Made by a program: the position numbers and the translations under genes. 64,000 nt of DNA from Torulaspora globosa. Taxonomy: Eukaryota; Ascomycota; Saccharomycetes; Saccharomycetales; Saccharomycetaceae. This document shows positions 27,776 to 37,721 of the stretch, piece by piece. The stretch spans positions 372,001-436,000 of the forward strand of contig NC_050732.1 of NCBI RefSeq assembly GCF_014133895.1, read 5' to 3'. The notes under the pieces are model-generated. The model saw only the letters and a program-made list of their open reading frames with translations. It had not been told where the DNA came from and made no database searches. How positions within the stretch are numbered: the stretch's first letter is position 1; the number at the start of each line of letters is the position of its first letter.

Positions 27776-28933
27776 ATGTCGACGTATACCTGTAATACAT
27801 GTGAGCTGCAATTTTCGAGTAGCCAGGCTCAAAGAGAGCATATGAAGTCGGACTGGCATCGCTATAATCTGAAGAGACGGGTTGCTCACTTGTCACCGAT
27901 CACTGAGGAATTGTTCAACTCGAAGGTTCAAGCAGTGTCTAATCAAGAGGCAGAAATGCAGAGCTCTGAAGACAAGAAGCAGATGACCAAAAAAGAGGCT
28001 AGAAGAAGGGAGAAGGAGGCTCTACTGGAGAAAAAAAGAGAGTTATTGAAGCTAGCTGAGCAGAATGCCTTGAAAAAGATGAAGGAGCAGGAGGTGCCAC
28101 AGGGGGGAAAGGCGGAAAGAGCGGAACCGAAGGTGGATGAATCACCTTCAGCTGAGGATTTGACTGAAGAGCAGCTGGCGGAGAAACTGATGCAACAGAA
28201 GATCGACAACAAAGTGGATATACCGTTGACTGAATGTTTCTTTTGCACCAAGAGTAAAAATTCGAAGACCGTCGAACAGAATCTGGACCACATGTTCAAG
28301 AATCACGGCTTCTATATACCCGAACAGAAGTACTTGACCGATCGAGACGGGTTGCTGGAATACATATCTGAGAAAATCGGCCTTGGAAATGTCTGCATTG
28401 TGTGTAACTTCCAAGGTAGGACGTTGGAATCCGTCAAAGCTCATATGTTGGCCAAGAGACATTGCAGGATCCCTTACGAGGAGGAAGACGAAAAGCTTGA
28501 AGTGTCACAGTTCTACGACTTTTCGAGTACCTACAAGCAGCACCAATCAGTCGATGCTGCTGAGACTAACGAGGATGACTGGGAAGATATTGGAAGTGGT
28601 GAGGAAGACGCCAGCGACGATGAAGATGTTCCGCAAGATTACATCTACCACGACGGTGTAGAGCTTCATCTACCGACCGGCATCAAAGTCGGTCACAGAT
28701 CACTGCAACGTTATTACAGGCAAAACTTACGGCCTGAGGTTGAATTGACCGAGGGACAGGGCACGCTGGTGGCAGCAGAAACCAGGTCATTCCTCACATC
28801 CTTTGACAGAAAGCAAGTTCAAGTCCAACAACGGGTCTGGCAAACAGAGGTCAAAGACAAGAAGAGACACGATAAAAGAGCTGCGAAATTCATCAATAAT
28901 CAACCTCATTATAGAGACCAATTATTACAATAA
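27776..28933 (+). CDS. REI1: Cytosolic pre-60S factor Rei1
   Basis: This 385-residue zinc-finger protein (393 in S. cerevisiae) acts in late cytoplasmic maturation of the 60S subunit. With Jjj1 it releases Arx1/Alb1, and its C-terminus probes the polypeptide exit tunnel. The N-terminal C2H2 finger is YTCNTCELQFSSSQAQREHM followed by the KSDWHRYNLKRR signature. A charged coiled-coil-like stretch (about 60-110) follows. Two further fingers start CFFCTKSKNSKTVEQNLDHM and CIVCNFQGRTLESVKAHM. An acidic cluster and a basic C-terminus complete it. Its promoter has PAC and RRPE motifs. It is placed between COA3 and LAS21 together with TSC10, as expected when YBR265-267 is merged into the YJL order. 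Confidence 0.94.
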   Translation: MSTYTCNTCELQFSSSQAQREHMKSDWHRYNLKRRVAHLSPITEELFNSKVQAVSNQEAEMQSSEDKKQMTKKEARRREKEALLEKKRELLKLAEQNALKKMKEQEVPQGGKAERAEPKVDESPSAEDLTEEQLAEKLMQQKIDNKVDIPLTECFFCTKSKNSKTVEQNLDHMFKNHGFYIPEQKYLTDRDGLLEYISEKIGLGNVCIVCNFQGRTLESVKAHMLAKRHCRIPYEEEDEKLEVSQFYDFSSTYKQHQSVDAAETNEDDWEDIGSGEEDASDDEDVPQDYIYHDGVELHLPTGIKVGHRSLQRYYRQNLRPEVELTEGQGTLVAAETRSFLTSFDRKQVQVQQRVWQTEVKDKKRHDKRAAKFINNQPHYRDQLLQ

Positions 28934-29060
28934 GTTGTCTTACCATCTATTTTGTATATTAGTTACTTGAATCTTATATTTTCGCGTTTGAATCTAAAGA
29001 TAAATAGAGCTCAAGAAACCAGAGCATCTTTAGGGCCTTGAAGGACAGATACTGAGTCTA

Positions 29061-31493
29061 ATGGCGAAGCGAATTTTCGCACTATTGGTCTGCCAATTGG
29101 TTGCCATTTCACTCTTTTGTGCTGGGTTTTTCCCCCAAAAGAAAGTACTTAAAGGTGATGCTAAATTTCTAATTGAACCTGATCTGCAAAGCAAGACCAA
29201 ACCAGTGTTTAGCAAGTTTGTCTTAGTTGTGATCGACGCTCTTAGAAGTGATTTCGTCTTTGAGGAATCAAAGTCGCACTTCTTTCAGCTCCATTCCTTG
29301 CTTGAACAAGGCAATGCTTGGGGCTTCACGGCTTTCTCCAATCCGCCGACAGTTACACTACCGAGACTGAAAGGTATTACCACTGGATCAACGCCTAATT
29401 TTCTGGATGCCATTTTGAACGTTGCTGAGGGCGATTCTTCGTCTAACTTGAATGAGCAGGACTCTTGGGTTAAACAATTTGTCAATTATAACAAGAGAAT
29501 TAGGTTCTTCGGAGATGATACATGGCTTAAATTATTCCCACTCGACTTCTTTGACGAGTACGAAGGTACCAATTCTTTCTTTGTTAGTGATTTTGAACAA
29601 GTCGATCATAACGTCACCAGGCATATCTCGGAACAGTTGATGAATCAGGAAGACTGGGATGTTTTGATATTGCATTACTTGGGTTTAGATCACATTGGGC
29701 ACAAAGGTGGATCAGATTCGCAATTCATGCCTGCGAAGCACCAGGAAATGGACGAGATAATTGGGCAAATTTACGAAAATTCTGGTAATGACACGCTGAT
29801 TTGCGTCATGGGTGACCATGGAATGAATGATAATGGTAACCATGGAGGCTCTTCATCGGGAGAAACGTCGGCGGCCATGGTCCTGATGTCCAAGAAACTG
29901 CAGGATTATGAAGTGCCTGCGCAACAAAAGTTAGTTCGCCTACCCGTTAAGGATACCTCTACAAATCCTACGTACCAGTATTTGACATCAATACAGCAGG
30001 TGGATTTGGTCCCCACTCTGGCAACCCTTTTCAACTTTCCAATACCCAAAAACAGCGTAGGTGTGGTAATTCGCGAAACGCTGCAGCTGTTGGATGATAA
30101 ACTGGCAGCCATTAAAGTTCAGGAAAACTTTCGGCAACTGCAATCTGTAAAAAGAAGCCACAAGGATACAGATGATGTCTTCGAGAATCTTGACGCCACT
30201 TTTCAAAAAATGAGAGATATTCAGAGCGAATTGATGAGGTCTGCTACAGACTACAATTACGAGTTTTTGTACCTGGGCCTTCTGATACTTCTGGTTTCCA
30301 CCATGGCTGCGATGGCGGCAGGTTTGCAGCAGATCAGGCTTGAAAAGCCCTTCTTCATCATTTTAACCATTTCGCTGATTGTGGGACTCTCGAGTTTCGG
30401 AAGTAGTTTTGTGGAGGAAGAGCATCAAATATGGTGGTGGATCGCTACTGGAGGAGTCCTGCTATCCAGCTTGCACCTTCCTGATAAGAAATTTACACAC
30501 TTGATAATATTGCTCTGCCTAAGAATAATACGAGGCTGGAATAACAGCGGTCAAAAGCATTTCTATGAAAACACCATCTTTGAGATTTTAAAGCGTAACC
30601 CCATTCAACAATGGTACCTGAATTTTTTCACCATTTTCGGCTTGGGTCTCCTTCAGAGCGACCTCCTCTCCTTTGTGTCCACTTTGTTGGTCAGCATGCT
30701 TTGCTTCGTCTACAAGGTAAGTTGGTCTATAGTCAACAGGGAAAGAGTACCCGACTGGATGTATCAAGTTGCATTAAAAAGCTGCTCCATTATCACAGGC
30801 AGCACGACAGGTGACGTTTTCGAAGAATCGCTGGTGCCAGTAGCTCGCCTCTTTTACAAATGCTTCCTGACATGCATTCTAATCAACCTTGGTTTTGCCA
30901 AATTGACGTCCAAGAGGGGCGCTCTAAACTCGATCTCCACACTTCTCACAATGTTATTGGTTTTCCAATCACCTTCTTCTAACATCCCCATGTTCCTAGC
31001 GTACAATGCCCTGAGAAATTCACTAACGAAACTCCTAGTTGAGGACTATGGCTCAAGCTCCTTCGTCACATCAATAACGTCCCTGGTGCTGCAATATTTC
31101 ACATTCTTCCATTTTGGTGGTACCAACTCAATAGCCACTGTGGATCTATCCAACGCCTACCATGGGGTATCACAGGACTACAACATTTACCTTGTCGGAT
31201 TTATGATGTGTCTCTCCAATTTCGTACCATCGATCTACTGGTCCATTTTTACCTGGAGAATCCTCTACAGCGGAAACCAAAAATGGAATCGCTTTTCGCA
31301 CAACAAATTGACATTTTTCATGTTCAACTGCGTCTCAGGCTGCGCTCTCTTACTGGCATGTCTGATTTTAAGATTCCATCTCTTTATATGGAGCGTTTTC
31401 AGCCCGAAACTATGCTATTATGCCGCTTGGAACATCTTCATGAACCTCGTAATTGGCTGGATACTCGAGATACCGCTTTTACTGATGAATTGA
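29061..31493 (+). CDS. LAS21: GPI ethanolamine phosphate transferase 2
   Basis: This 810-residue ER membrane protein (830 in S. cerevisiae) adds ethanolamine phosphate to the second mannose of the GPI anchor precursor. After an N-terminal signal-anchor (about residues 5-22), the luminal alkaline-phosphatase-like domain shows VVIDALRSDFVF, GLDHIGHKGG and MGDHGMNDNGNHGG, the metal-binding signatures of the PIG-N/O/G family. The C-terminal half contains many hydrophobic segments consistent with about ten or more membrane spans. The gene follows REI1 on the same strand. Confidence 0.94.
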   Translation: MAKRIFALLVCQLVAISLFCAGFFPQKKVLKGDAKFLIEPDLQSKTKPVFSKFVLVVIDALRSDFVFEESKSHFFQLHSLLEQGNAWGFTAFSNPPTVTLPRLKGITTGSTPNFLDAILNVAEGDSSSNLNEQDSWVKQFVNYNKRIRFFGDDTWLKLFPLDFFDEYEGTNSFFVSDFEQVDHNVTRHISEQLMNQEDWDVLILHYLGLDHIGHKGGSDSQFMPAKHQEMDEIIGQIYENSGNDTLICVMGDHGMNDNGNHGGSSSGETSAAMVLMSKKLQDYEVPAQQKLVRLPVKDTSTNPTYQYLTSIQQVDLVPTLATLFNFPIPKNSVGVVIRETLQLLDDKLAAIKVQENFRQLQSVKRSHKDTDDVFENLDATFQKMRDIQSELMRSATDYNYEFLYLGLLILLVSTMAAMAAGLQQIRLEKPFFIILTISLIVGLSSFGSSFVEEEHQIWWWIATGGVLLSSLHLPDKKFTHLIILLCLRIIRGWNNSGQKHFYENTIFEILKRNPIQQWYLNFFTIFGLGLLQSDLLSFVSTLLVSMLCFVYKVSWSIVNRERVPDWMYQVALKSCSIITGSTTGDVFEESLVPVARLFYKCFLTCILINLGFAKLTSKRGALNSISTLLTMLLVFQSPSSNIPMFLAYNALRNSLTKLLVEDYGSSSFVTSITSLVLQYFTFFHFGGTNSIATVDLSNAYHGVSQDYNIYLVGFMMCLSNFVPSIYWSIFTWRILYSGNQKWNRFSHNKLTFFMFNCVSGCALLLACLILRFHLFIWSVFSPKLCYYAAWNIFMNLVIGWILEIPLLLMN

Positions 31494-31689
31494 TAGAATC
31501 CCAAGGCTTACAGGGCTCTCAAGGCTGTTTTCTATGGTATATCCAGCATTTTACCCAACGTCTTTAGTGATGCCTCTTAATCGGGACTTTTTTCACTGTA
31601 AAGTTCTATTGAAATGGGTCTAAATGACAGCGAATACAACTGGAGATCAGCTACTGGCAACCTAGGCGCAATTTCAGCGACCATCGCAG

Positions 31690-31989
31690 ATGTTTCGTTT
31701 CATTCCAAGACGCTTTTTTAATGCTGGGCTCCGTCTGCAAGAAGAATCTTCAAGAGTGATCAAATCCTCCTGTCCGGCTGGGACCGTGCTAAACCTAAAT
31801 GTTAAGAAGTCTGGCAAGGATCCAATCGCATTAGAAGATCATGAATACCCAGCATGGCTTTGGGAAGTGCTGGATAAAGAAGCTCAGGCCAGAAAACTGG
31901 CAGAAGATCCGCTGAAATTAAGGAAAAAGCAGATTCGAAAGGCCAATCGAGCACGGATCAAGCAAAATAACTTCCTGCAGCAACTGTGA
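31690..31989 (+). CDS. MRPL37: Mitochondrial large-subunit ribosomal protein mL54
   Basis: This 99-residue protein (105 in S. cerevisiae) is a small component of the mitochondrial 54S subunit. The N-terminal [16 protein letters not shown] is a typical arginine-rich amphipathic presequence. The core [20 protein letters not shown] and [13 protein letters not shown] are the family signature. A basic [19 protein letters not shown] tail follows. It lies between LAS21 and NUP82, where YBR268W merges into the YJL order. Confidence 0.93.
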   Translation: MFRFIPRRFFNAGLRLQEESSRVIKSSCPAGTVLNLNVKKSGKDPIALEDHEYPAWLWEVLDKEAQARKLAEDPLKLRKKQIRKANRARIKQNNFLQQL

Positions 31990-32183
31990 ACGCTGATGAT
32001 GGCTTGTAAATACACTTTAGCACATTCTATAGTATCGATCTTCAAGAATATCACCTTGGACGTCACCTACAGTCTATAAGCGAAAGCCCTCTCTAAGCAT
32101 TGACTAAGAGTGAAGGCTAGGTCTCATAGAAGCTAATTGTGTCTTGTGAGAACGTCTCAAACTGTGTTGCCAGCTTTGATCTC

Positions 32184-34274
32184 ATGAAGGCAAATTCTCA
32201 TCGCATCTTTGGGGGAAATTTCGTCAGCAGCAATGCGTCAGAGAGGTTTTTTATCACTGCTAAAGATGGTTCACGAGCAGTAGCAATTGAGGATTCTACG
32301 GTGAGATGGTGCGATACATCTGATCAGGATTATAATTTCATGCCGTTATTATCTAAACTGGGCGGGTTCAAGCATGCAGTGGTCTCGAAGGACGCGGAAT
32401 ATGTGTGTCTGTACAGCGACGTCGAGTTTAGAATGATTGAGATCCCGTGGGGCTACAAAGATGCTTCCAGCATGGCTAGAGCGTTCCAAAAGTGCTCCCA
32501 TAAGCTGGGCAGAGGTGAGGCAAGATATAAACAGATTCTTTTCCATCCGCTAGCTTGTCAGCAAAACACTTTAGTTATTCTGAAAGATGATGACTCCGTT
32601 ACTATAGCGTACTGGAAAGATATTACAGGGACCAAGGATGTGGTTTTGAATCTTTCTGGCGGTGCATACAGTCTCGATTCGTACGTTAGCGATATTGAGA
32701 GTATTACGTTTGGGGTGGACGGTATCACACTTTATGCGCTGAGCATCAGCGAAGGGGCGGATATCTATTCCTTTTATCCATGTTTACCTCCAGTGATTGA
32801 TATTCCAGAAAATCTCTTGGATGAGTTGATGTACAAGTCGTTGATCCAGTACGAGGAACTGACCGCTGAAACCAAGTCCGAGATAAAGGAGAATACAATA
32901 AAGCAGCTACAGTTCGTTTCAAAACTTCGTGGATCTCAAAGTGGCGTGAAGTCGCGGGAAATTCATTCTGAATTGCGCCAAGTCCGTGCTCAGGGCCCTT
33001 TCACTATGGCGCCGTTCCCAGATGAAATATACGGCTGCAACGGTCGCATGATCTGTAGCATGCCGATCGATCAAAATAAGCAACTACTTATCATGGCCTT
33101 AGACGATGGCAAAGTTGCAATTTTTTTCCAAGACCTCGAACCCACGATGAACTGGGCATTTGCGGGATACAGCTTTAACAACTCTTTAGTCCTTGTTGAA
33201 TTGATAAAGCTAGAAATCAGAAGCATCAAGCAAATTATGGTTGAGAAGAAATTACCTGGTCGGTTTTCAGTCCTGGCCGACAATGGCATGGTTTCAGTCG
33301 ACACAACCAGGTGGTCCACTGTCCTGGCGAAATGTCTTGACGAGTCAGATCTACGACCACTCGGTGCACTGGACTTCAAGAGTGAAACGACTTTCCTCCA
33401 ATACAATAGCACGCCGCAATCGGTAGCTTTCTGGTCGTCAAACACAGAACAATGTATTGTAACAGTAACGGCAACTAATATAATGACTAAAGAAATAATC
33501 AGGAGACACGAAGAATCGGAAGAAATCAAAATGTCCTCGGAAGAGAGCGTCCCTAAGAAAGCTTACGAAGCTCCATATTCCCAACACATCGACGAAATCA
33601 TGCAGCTGAGCCGAAGGTTTCAGAAGGAGTTGGCAAAATCACCAGGAAAGATCATCGACCCACGAGACAGGCAGGTTCCGCTTAATAATGAGTCAAATGA
33701 GAAACAACTCGAGCTTCTGACTGAAGTTTCCAAAGAGCTATTCCAGAAGATCGCCTTGGGACAAAGTCTGGGCGCGGCACTGCACAACAGACTACTGGAG
33801 CAGCAATCCGACCTGTCCCACCAGCTGAAGATCAGTGAAGAACTGATTCACAAGCGAGACGGTATCCAAGACACTCTTGCGTGGCAAACAACTCGATTCG
33901 GTCAGCTTGAAGCCCGCCATTCAAAGCTGAGAACCCGCTTGGACAAGCTGAAAGACAACTTGAGTAAGATTGGGGAATCAAACAAGTTCAAACAAATGGC
34001 AATTAGCAAGAAAGAGATGGACTGGTTCAGGGAAATCAGGGCTCAGGTACTTATGTTTAACCAGAACGTTCGCAGCTACCAAAAGCAACACGAACAGCTC
34101 GCGTTCCTAAGGAAAGAGCTGGCCCGCATCAGCACAATGGGTGCCGATAACGAGTCGAGATCTCGTGAAGAATGGCAAGAACTCCACCGCATGCTGCAAG
34201 AGGACACCAGAATTTTGCAGAAATGCAGCCATGAACTGAATATTGCCTCTCGTCAAGTGCCAGCTAATCCCTAA
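32184..34274 (+). CDS. NUP82: Nucleoporin Nup82
   Basis: This 696-residue protein (713 in S. cerevisiae) anchors the cytoplasmic-face Nup82-Nup159-Nsp1 mRNA export platform of the nuclear pore. I set the start at the first ATG, 32184. The frame is open 15 codons further to a GTG but has no other ATG. The N-terminal ~450 residues form a beta-propeller, with FRMIEIPWGY, GVDGITLYALS and GPFTMAPFPDEIYG as family landmarks. The C-terminal ~230 residues are heptad-rich coiled coil starting near DPRDRQVPLNNE and continuing through NEKQLELLTEVSKELFQKI. The gene converges on SDH8 across 56 bp. Confidence 0.91.
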   Translation: MKANSHRIFGGNFVSSNASERFFITAKDGSRAVAIEDSTVRWCDTSDQDYNFMPLLSKLGGFKHAVVSKDAEYVCLYSDVEFRMIEIPWGYKDASSMARAFQKCSHKLGRGEARYKQILFHPLACQQNTLVILKDDDSVTIAYWKDITGTKDVVLNLSGGAYSLDSYVSDIESITFGVDGITLYALSISEGADIYSFYPCLPPVIDIPENLLDELMYKSLIQYEELTAETKSEIKENTIKQLQFVSKLRGSQSGVKSREIHSELRQVRAQGPFTMAPFPDEIYGCNGRMICSMPIDQNKQLLIMALDDGKVAIFFQDLEPTMNWAFAGYSFNNSLVLVELIKLEIRSIKQIMVEKKLPGRFSVLADNGMVSVDTTRWSTVLAKCLDESDLRPLGALDFKSETTFLQYNSTPQSVAFWSSNTEQCIVTVTATNIMTKEIIRRHEESEEIKMSSEESVPKKAYEAPYSQHIDEIMQLSRRFQKELAKSPGKIIDPRDRQVPLNNESNEKQLELLTEVSKELFQKIALGQSLGAALHNRLLEQQSDLSHQLKISEELIHKRDGIQDTLAWQTTRFGQLEARHSKLRTRLDKLKDNLSKIGESNKFKQMAISKKEMDWFREIRAQVLMFNQNVRSYQKQHEQLAFLRKELARISTMGADNESRSREEWQELHRMLQEDTRILQKCSHELNIASRQVPANP

Positions 34275-34330
34275 CCCGAACCCAACCTACCTATTTACCT
34301 ATAATAAAGCCATTACTAACATAACTCATT

Positions 34331-34771
34331 TCAAAAGTCAGTCACCCTTCCGTTGAACGAATAATCTCCATGTCTCAGCGGATCCTGCTTAGGACCACCA
34401 ATCTCGCCAGTCTCAGGGTTCTTATCCCCCTCAAACTCAGGCAACGTCTTCGAAAACTCTGGTGAGAAAGACCCAATCTCATTTTTGGTCAGCATTGGCG
34501 AGTTCAAGCTTTCCTTCGTGGCGTCTCCCTCTATCTCCCGATTATAAGCATCGATAGCTTCCTGTGACTGGGCGATTTTCTGCAATCTTTCAAACTCTTC
34601 CTGCTCTTCCTTTGGCAATTTTGGAGGACTTGGAGTGGCCTCTGTCTTAAAAGTCCTTCTGTGACCGCGGGTCACTGGAAATCCACGACCAGCATTGGCA
34701 ATTCCACAGATTCTAAGCCTCGAAAGCATCGCAATTGATCCTACTTCTGTGTTCTTTGATGGTTTGCTCAT
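34331..34771 (-). CDS. SDH8: Succinate dehydrogenase assembly factor Sdh8/SDHAF4
   Basis: This small mitochondrial protein (145 residues from the first ATG) binds flavinated Sdh1 and promotes its assembly with Sdh2. The conserved C-terminus GGPKQDPLRHGDYSFNGRVTDF-type block (KQDPLRHGDY, FNGRVTDF) identifies the SDHAF4 family. A second ATG at 34729 begins MLSRLRICGIANAGRGF, which looks like a clean mitochondrial presequence, so translation may start there and give 131 residues (S. cerevisiae 138). It shares a divergent promoter with BNA3 that contains a CACGTG site. Confidence 0.9.
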   Translation of the reverse strand: MSKPSKNTEVGSIAMLSRLRICGIANAGRGFPVTRGHRRTFKTEATPSPPKLPKEEQEEFERLQKIAQSQEAIDAYNREIEGDATKESLNSPMLTKNEIGSFSPEFSKTLPEFEGDKNPETGEIGGPKQDPLRHGDYSFNGRVTDF

Positions 34772-34814
34772 CTCATTGCCAGTTAAACCTTATTATAATT
34801 GAAGCTTGCAACTT

Positions 34815-34820
34815 CACGTG
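34815..34820. promoter_or_regulatory. CACGTG E-box between SDH8 and BNA3
   Basis: A CACGTG core lies in the short divergent promoter of SDH8 and BNA3. In yeasts this hexamer is bound by Cbf1 or by other bHLH factors such as Pho4. Binding is not shown by sequence alone. Confidence 0.45.
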
Positions 34821-34963
34821 CAAACTGTGAGTGTGGCTCCAATGCTCATCGAGATTGATAGCAGATGAGGACATGGTCGTTATCTTTCGAGGATTGCAAT
34901 GAGCTCGACGACCGCATCTATAAGCTCAGAGTGGTCAATTGCATCGCATCGACCGGTAGGTGT

Positions 34964-36295
34964 ATGTCAGGAAAAGTAGCGAAGACGCTGGCAACCATGA
35001 CCGTGACGAGACCACGTATTGTTCCAAATAAGTACTTTACTTCGCATGTTGCCAAGGATGTTTGGTCACTGACGAATGAAGCAGCAGCTGCTGCTGCCAA
35101 TAACGCGAATAACAGCGGCCGTGAACTAATAAACCTGGGACAGGGCTTCTTTTCTTACTCGCCGCCCAAATTTGCCATTAGTGAGGCTCAGAAGGCGGTG
35201 GATATACCGCTGGTTAATCAATACTCTCCCACTCGAGGTCGCCCGTCGCTGATCCAGTCTTTGATCAAGCTCTACTCGCCTTTCTACAACACTCAGTTGA
35301 AACCGGAGAATGTGACGGTCACCACCGGCGCAAACGAGGGCATTCTTGCGAGTTTGATGGGCATCATCAATCCCGGCGACGAGGTGATTGTTTTTGAGCC
35401 GTTTTTCGATCAGTATATCCCAAATATCGAGCTCTTGGGCGGCAAAGTCGTGTATGTGCCCATCAACCCCCCTAAGGGAATTGATGAGCGTGTGGTGAAG
35501 GGTACCGAGTGGACTATCGACTACGAGCAATTTGCCAACTCCATAACGGGAAAGACCAAGGCGGTGATTATCAACACGCCCCACAACCCGATTGGTAAGG
35601 TCTTTACTCGCGAGGAGCTGACAACCATAGGTAACATCTGTGTCAAGAACAACGTGGTTATTATTTCCGATGAAGTGTACGAGCATCTCTATTTCACAGA
35701 CTCCTTCAGCAGGATTGCCACTTTGAGCCCCGAGATTGGTCAGTTGACTTTGTCGGTGGGCTCTGCCGGCAAATCCTTTGCTGCAACCGGCTGGAGAATC
35801 GGCTGGGTGGTCTCATTGAACCCGGAATTACTGAGTTACGTCGCTAAGGCACATACCAGGATTTGCTTCTCCTCGCCATCGCCACTGCAGGAGGCTGTGG
35901 CCAACTCCATCAACGATGCCCTGGAGATCAACTACTTCGAGCAAATGCGACAAGAGTACACTCGCAAATATGAGATCTTCACCAGCGTATTCGACGAGCT
36001 GGGTCTCCCATACACGGTGCCAGAGGGTACCTATTTCATCTTGGTCGATTTTTCCAAGGTAAAGATCCCAGAGGACTATCCATACCCTGAGGAACTCTCC
36101 GACAAAGCCAAGGACTTCCGCATCTCGCATTGGCTGATCAACGAGCTGGGCGTCGTGGCCATCCCGCCAACAGAATTCTACATCAAGGAACATGAGAAGG
36201 CTGCAGAGAATCTTCTCAGATTCGCGGTCTGCAAAGACGACCAATATCTGGAAAAGGCTGTGGAAAGACTCAGACTACTTAAGAAATTCTTGTGA
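34964..36295 (+). CDS. BNA3: Kynurenine aminotransferase Bna3
   Basis: This fold-type I PLP aminotransferase (443 residues from the chosen start; 444 in S. cerevisiae) converts kynurenine to kynurenate. The PLP lysine is K270 in SAGKSFAATGWRIGW. The family blocks LINLGQGFFSYSPPKFA, NQYSPTRGRPSL, VTTGANEGIL and NTPHNPIGKVF are intact. I chose the ATG at 34964 on length. An upstream in-frame ATG at 34865 would add 33 residues, and an internal one at 34997 (MTVTRPRIV) would give a shorter form. Alternative starts could direct cytosolic and mitochondrial forms, as reported for the S. cerevisiae protein. Confidence 0.93.
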   Translation: MSGKVAKTLATMTVTRPRIVPNKYFTSHVAKDVWSLTNEAAAAAANNANNSGRELINLGQGFFSYSPPKFAISEAQKAVDIPLVNQYSPTRGRPSLIQSLIKLYSPFYNTQLKPENVTVTTGANEGILASLMGIINPGDEVIVFEPFFDQYIPNIELLGGKVVYVPINPPKGIDERVVKGTEWTIDYEQFANSITGKTKAVIINTPHNPIGKVFTREELTTIGNICVKNNVVIISDEVYEHLYFTDSFSRIATLSPEIGQLTLSVGSAGKSFAATGWRIGWVVSLNPELLSYVAKAHTRICFSSPSPLQEAVANSINDALEINYFEQMRQEYTRKYEIFTSVFDELGLPYTVPEGTYFILVDFSKVKIPEDYPYPEELSDKAKDFRISHWLINELGVVAIPPTEFYIKEHEKAAENLLRFAVCKDDQYLEKAVERLRLLKKFL

Positions 36296-36342
36296 TACGC
36301 TTATATAGCTAGCTGAGTTGTCATTATATGTTCTAACGCTTG

Positions 36343-36348
36343 CACGTG
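36343..36348. promoter_or_regulatory. CACGTG E-box upstream of YHC3
   Basis: A CACGTG hexamer lies within GCACGTGC, 113 bp before the YHC3 start and between it and BNA3. It is a candidate Cbf1-type site. Confidence 0.4.
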
Positions 36349-36460
36349 CCAGGAGTTGCTCTTGCAGTGCAAAGTGCTAGTTGCATTAACCTTGTGATAA
36401 AGGTTGCTCTTATAGGGTTGATAGTTCGTTGAGGTGACTCAGTACATCAATCATATATGG

Positions 36461-37684
36461 ATGGTATTATCTAATCGTCAAGTCTACATTTGCTTCTGGA
36501 TTTTTGGGTTGGTCAATAACGTGCTTTATGTCGTTATCCTATCTGCTGCAGTTGATATAGTGGGGCCCAGCTTGCCTAAATCGCTAGTGCTACTGTTGGA
36601 CATCCTGCCGGCGTTTGTCATCAAGTTGGTGGCTCCATTTTTCGTTCATAAATTGCGATATGATCACAGGATACTTTGTCTGATTGTATTCAGCTGCCTG
36701 GGGATGCTTCTAGTATCCTGTGGCAGCTTGCGGGTTTGCCTTGCCGGGGTAGCGCTGGCATCGCTGTCTTCAGGGTTTGGGGAAGTTACGTTTCTGCAAT
36801 TGACTCATTACTATCAGGAAGTATCGCTAAATGGATGGTCGTCAGGAACTGGCGGTGCTGGTCTATTTGGAAGCGGTATCTACATGTTATTTACATCATT
36901 ACTGGAGATTCCGGTCACCGTATCATTGCTGTCCTTCAGTGTCTTGCCGCTAGGCTTTTTACTATACTATAAACTAGGTGTTGGTCAAGAGGAAGTGAGT
37001 GATAGTGCGGTGCCGTTTCTCAATAATGATCCGGAGGAAATCAACGCTCTTACTCTGGCGCCACCAACGGGCGTTTCGTCAGTGGTGAAGCAGAATCTTT
37101 TGATTGATCTCAGAGCCAATATGTATGATACTTGTCAAAAGCTGAAAGAGCTAATCGAACCTTTTATGCTGCCGCTCACGACGGTGTATCTGTTCGAATA
37201 CATGATCAATCAAGCAGTCGCTCCGACGCTTCTCTTCCCGCTGGGTCAAAAGCACGTACCATTCTTCTTCCGGAAGTATAGGGACATTTATGTCACCTAC
37301 GGGACGCTGTATCAGCTGGGTGTCTTCATTTCCCGTTCTACAGCACATCTGGTGAGGATGAAAAGACTCTACTTGCTTTCATCTCTGCAATTTCTAAACC
37401 TTTTGCTGGTAATGTTGCAGTCATGGTATTATATCGTCCAATCACCATGGCCCATTATGTTTTTGGTATTTTATGAGGGCTTCCTGGGAGGAGCAGCATA
37501 CGTCAACACATTTTTGAATATTCTTGAGGAGGTTGAAAACAAAAAGAGAGAGTTTGCCCTGGGTTCTGTATCCATTGCGGACTCCTTCGGAGTTCTAGTT
37601 GCTGCATTCATAGGTCTAAGGCTTGAGCCTTTTCTTTGTGGCCACCAGATAGCAGATGGTAGGCCGTGGTGTAGCATGGAATAA
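36461..37684 (+). CDS. YHC3: Battenin homologue Yhc3 (Btn1), vacuolar membrane protein
   Basis: This 407-residue polytopic protein (408 in S. cerevisiae) is the yeast CLN3/battenin, implicated in vacuolar pH and arginine homeostasis. Family blocks are FGLVNNVLYVVILSAAVDIVGP, FGEVTFLQLTHYY, WSSGTGGAGLFGSG, YLFEYMINQAVAPTLLFP and the C-terminus HQIADGRPWCSME. About ten to eleven hydrophobic spans are visible. The start is the ATG at 36461; upstream the frame is open only to a GTG. A second ATG in another frame at 36457 overlaps it and opens a five-codon frame. The gene is convergent with BIT61/BIT2 across 37 bp. Confidence 0.93.
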   Translation: MVLSNRQVYICFWIFGLVNNVLYVVILSAAVDIVGPSLPKSLVLLLDILPAFVIKLVAPFFVHKLRYDHRILCLIVFSCLGMLLVSCGSLRVCLAGVALASLSSGFGEVTFLQLTHYYQEVSLNGWSSGTGGAGLFGSGIYMLFTSLLEIPVTVSLLSFSVLPLGFLLYYKLGVGQEEVSDSAVPFLNNDPEEINALTLAPPTGVSSVVKQNLLIDLRANMYDTCQKLKELIEPFMLPLTTVYLFEYMINQAVAPTLLFPLGQKHVPFFFRKYRDIYVTYGTLYQLGVFISRSTAHLVRMKRLYLLSSLQFLNLLLVMLQSWYYIVQSPWPIMFLVFYEGFLGGAAYVNTFLNILEEVENKKREFALGSVSIADSFGVLVAAFIGLRLEPFLCGHQIADGRPWCSME

Positions 37685-37721
37685 TCTCAGCGGCAATACC
37701 ATAATTTAGCGGTAATTTTGT

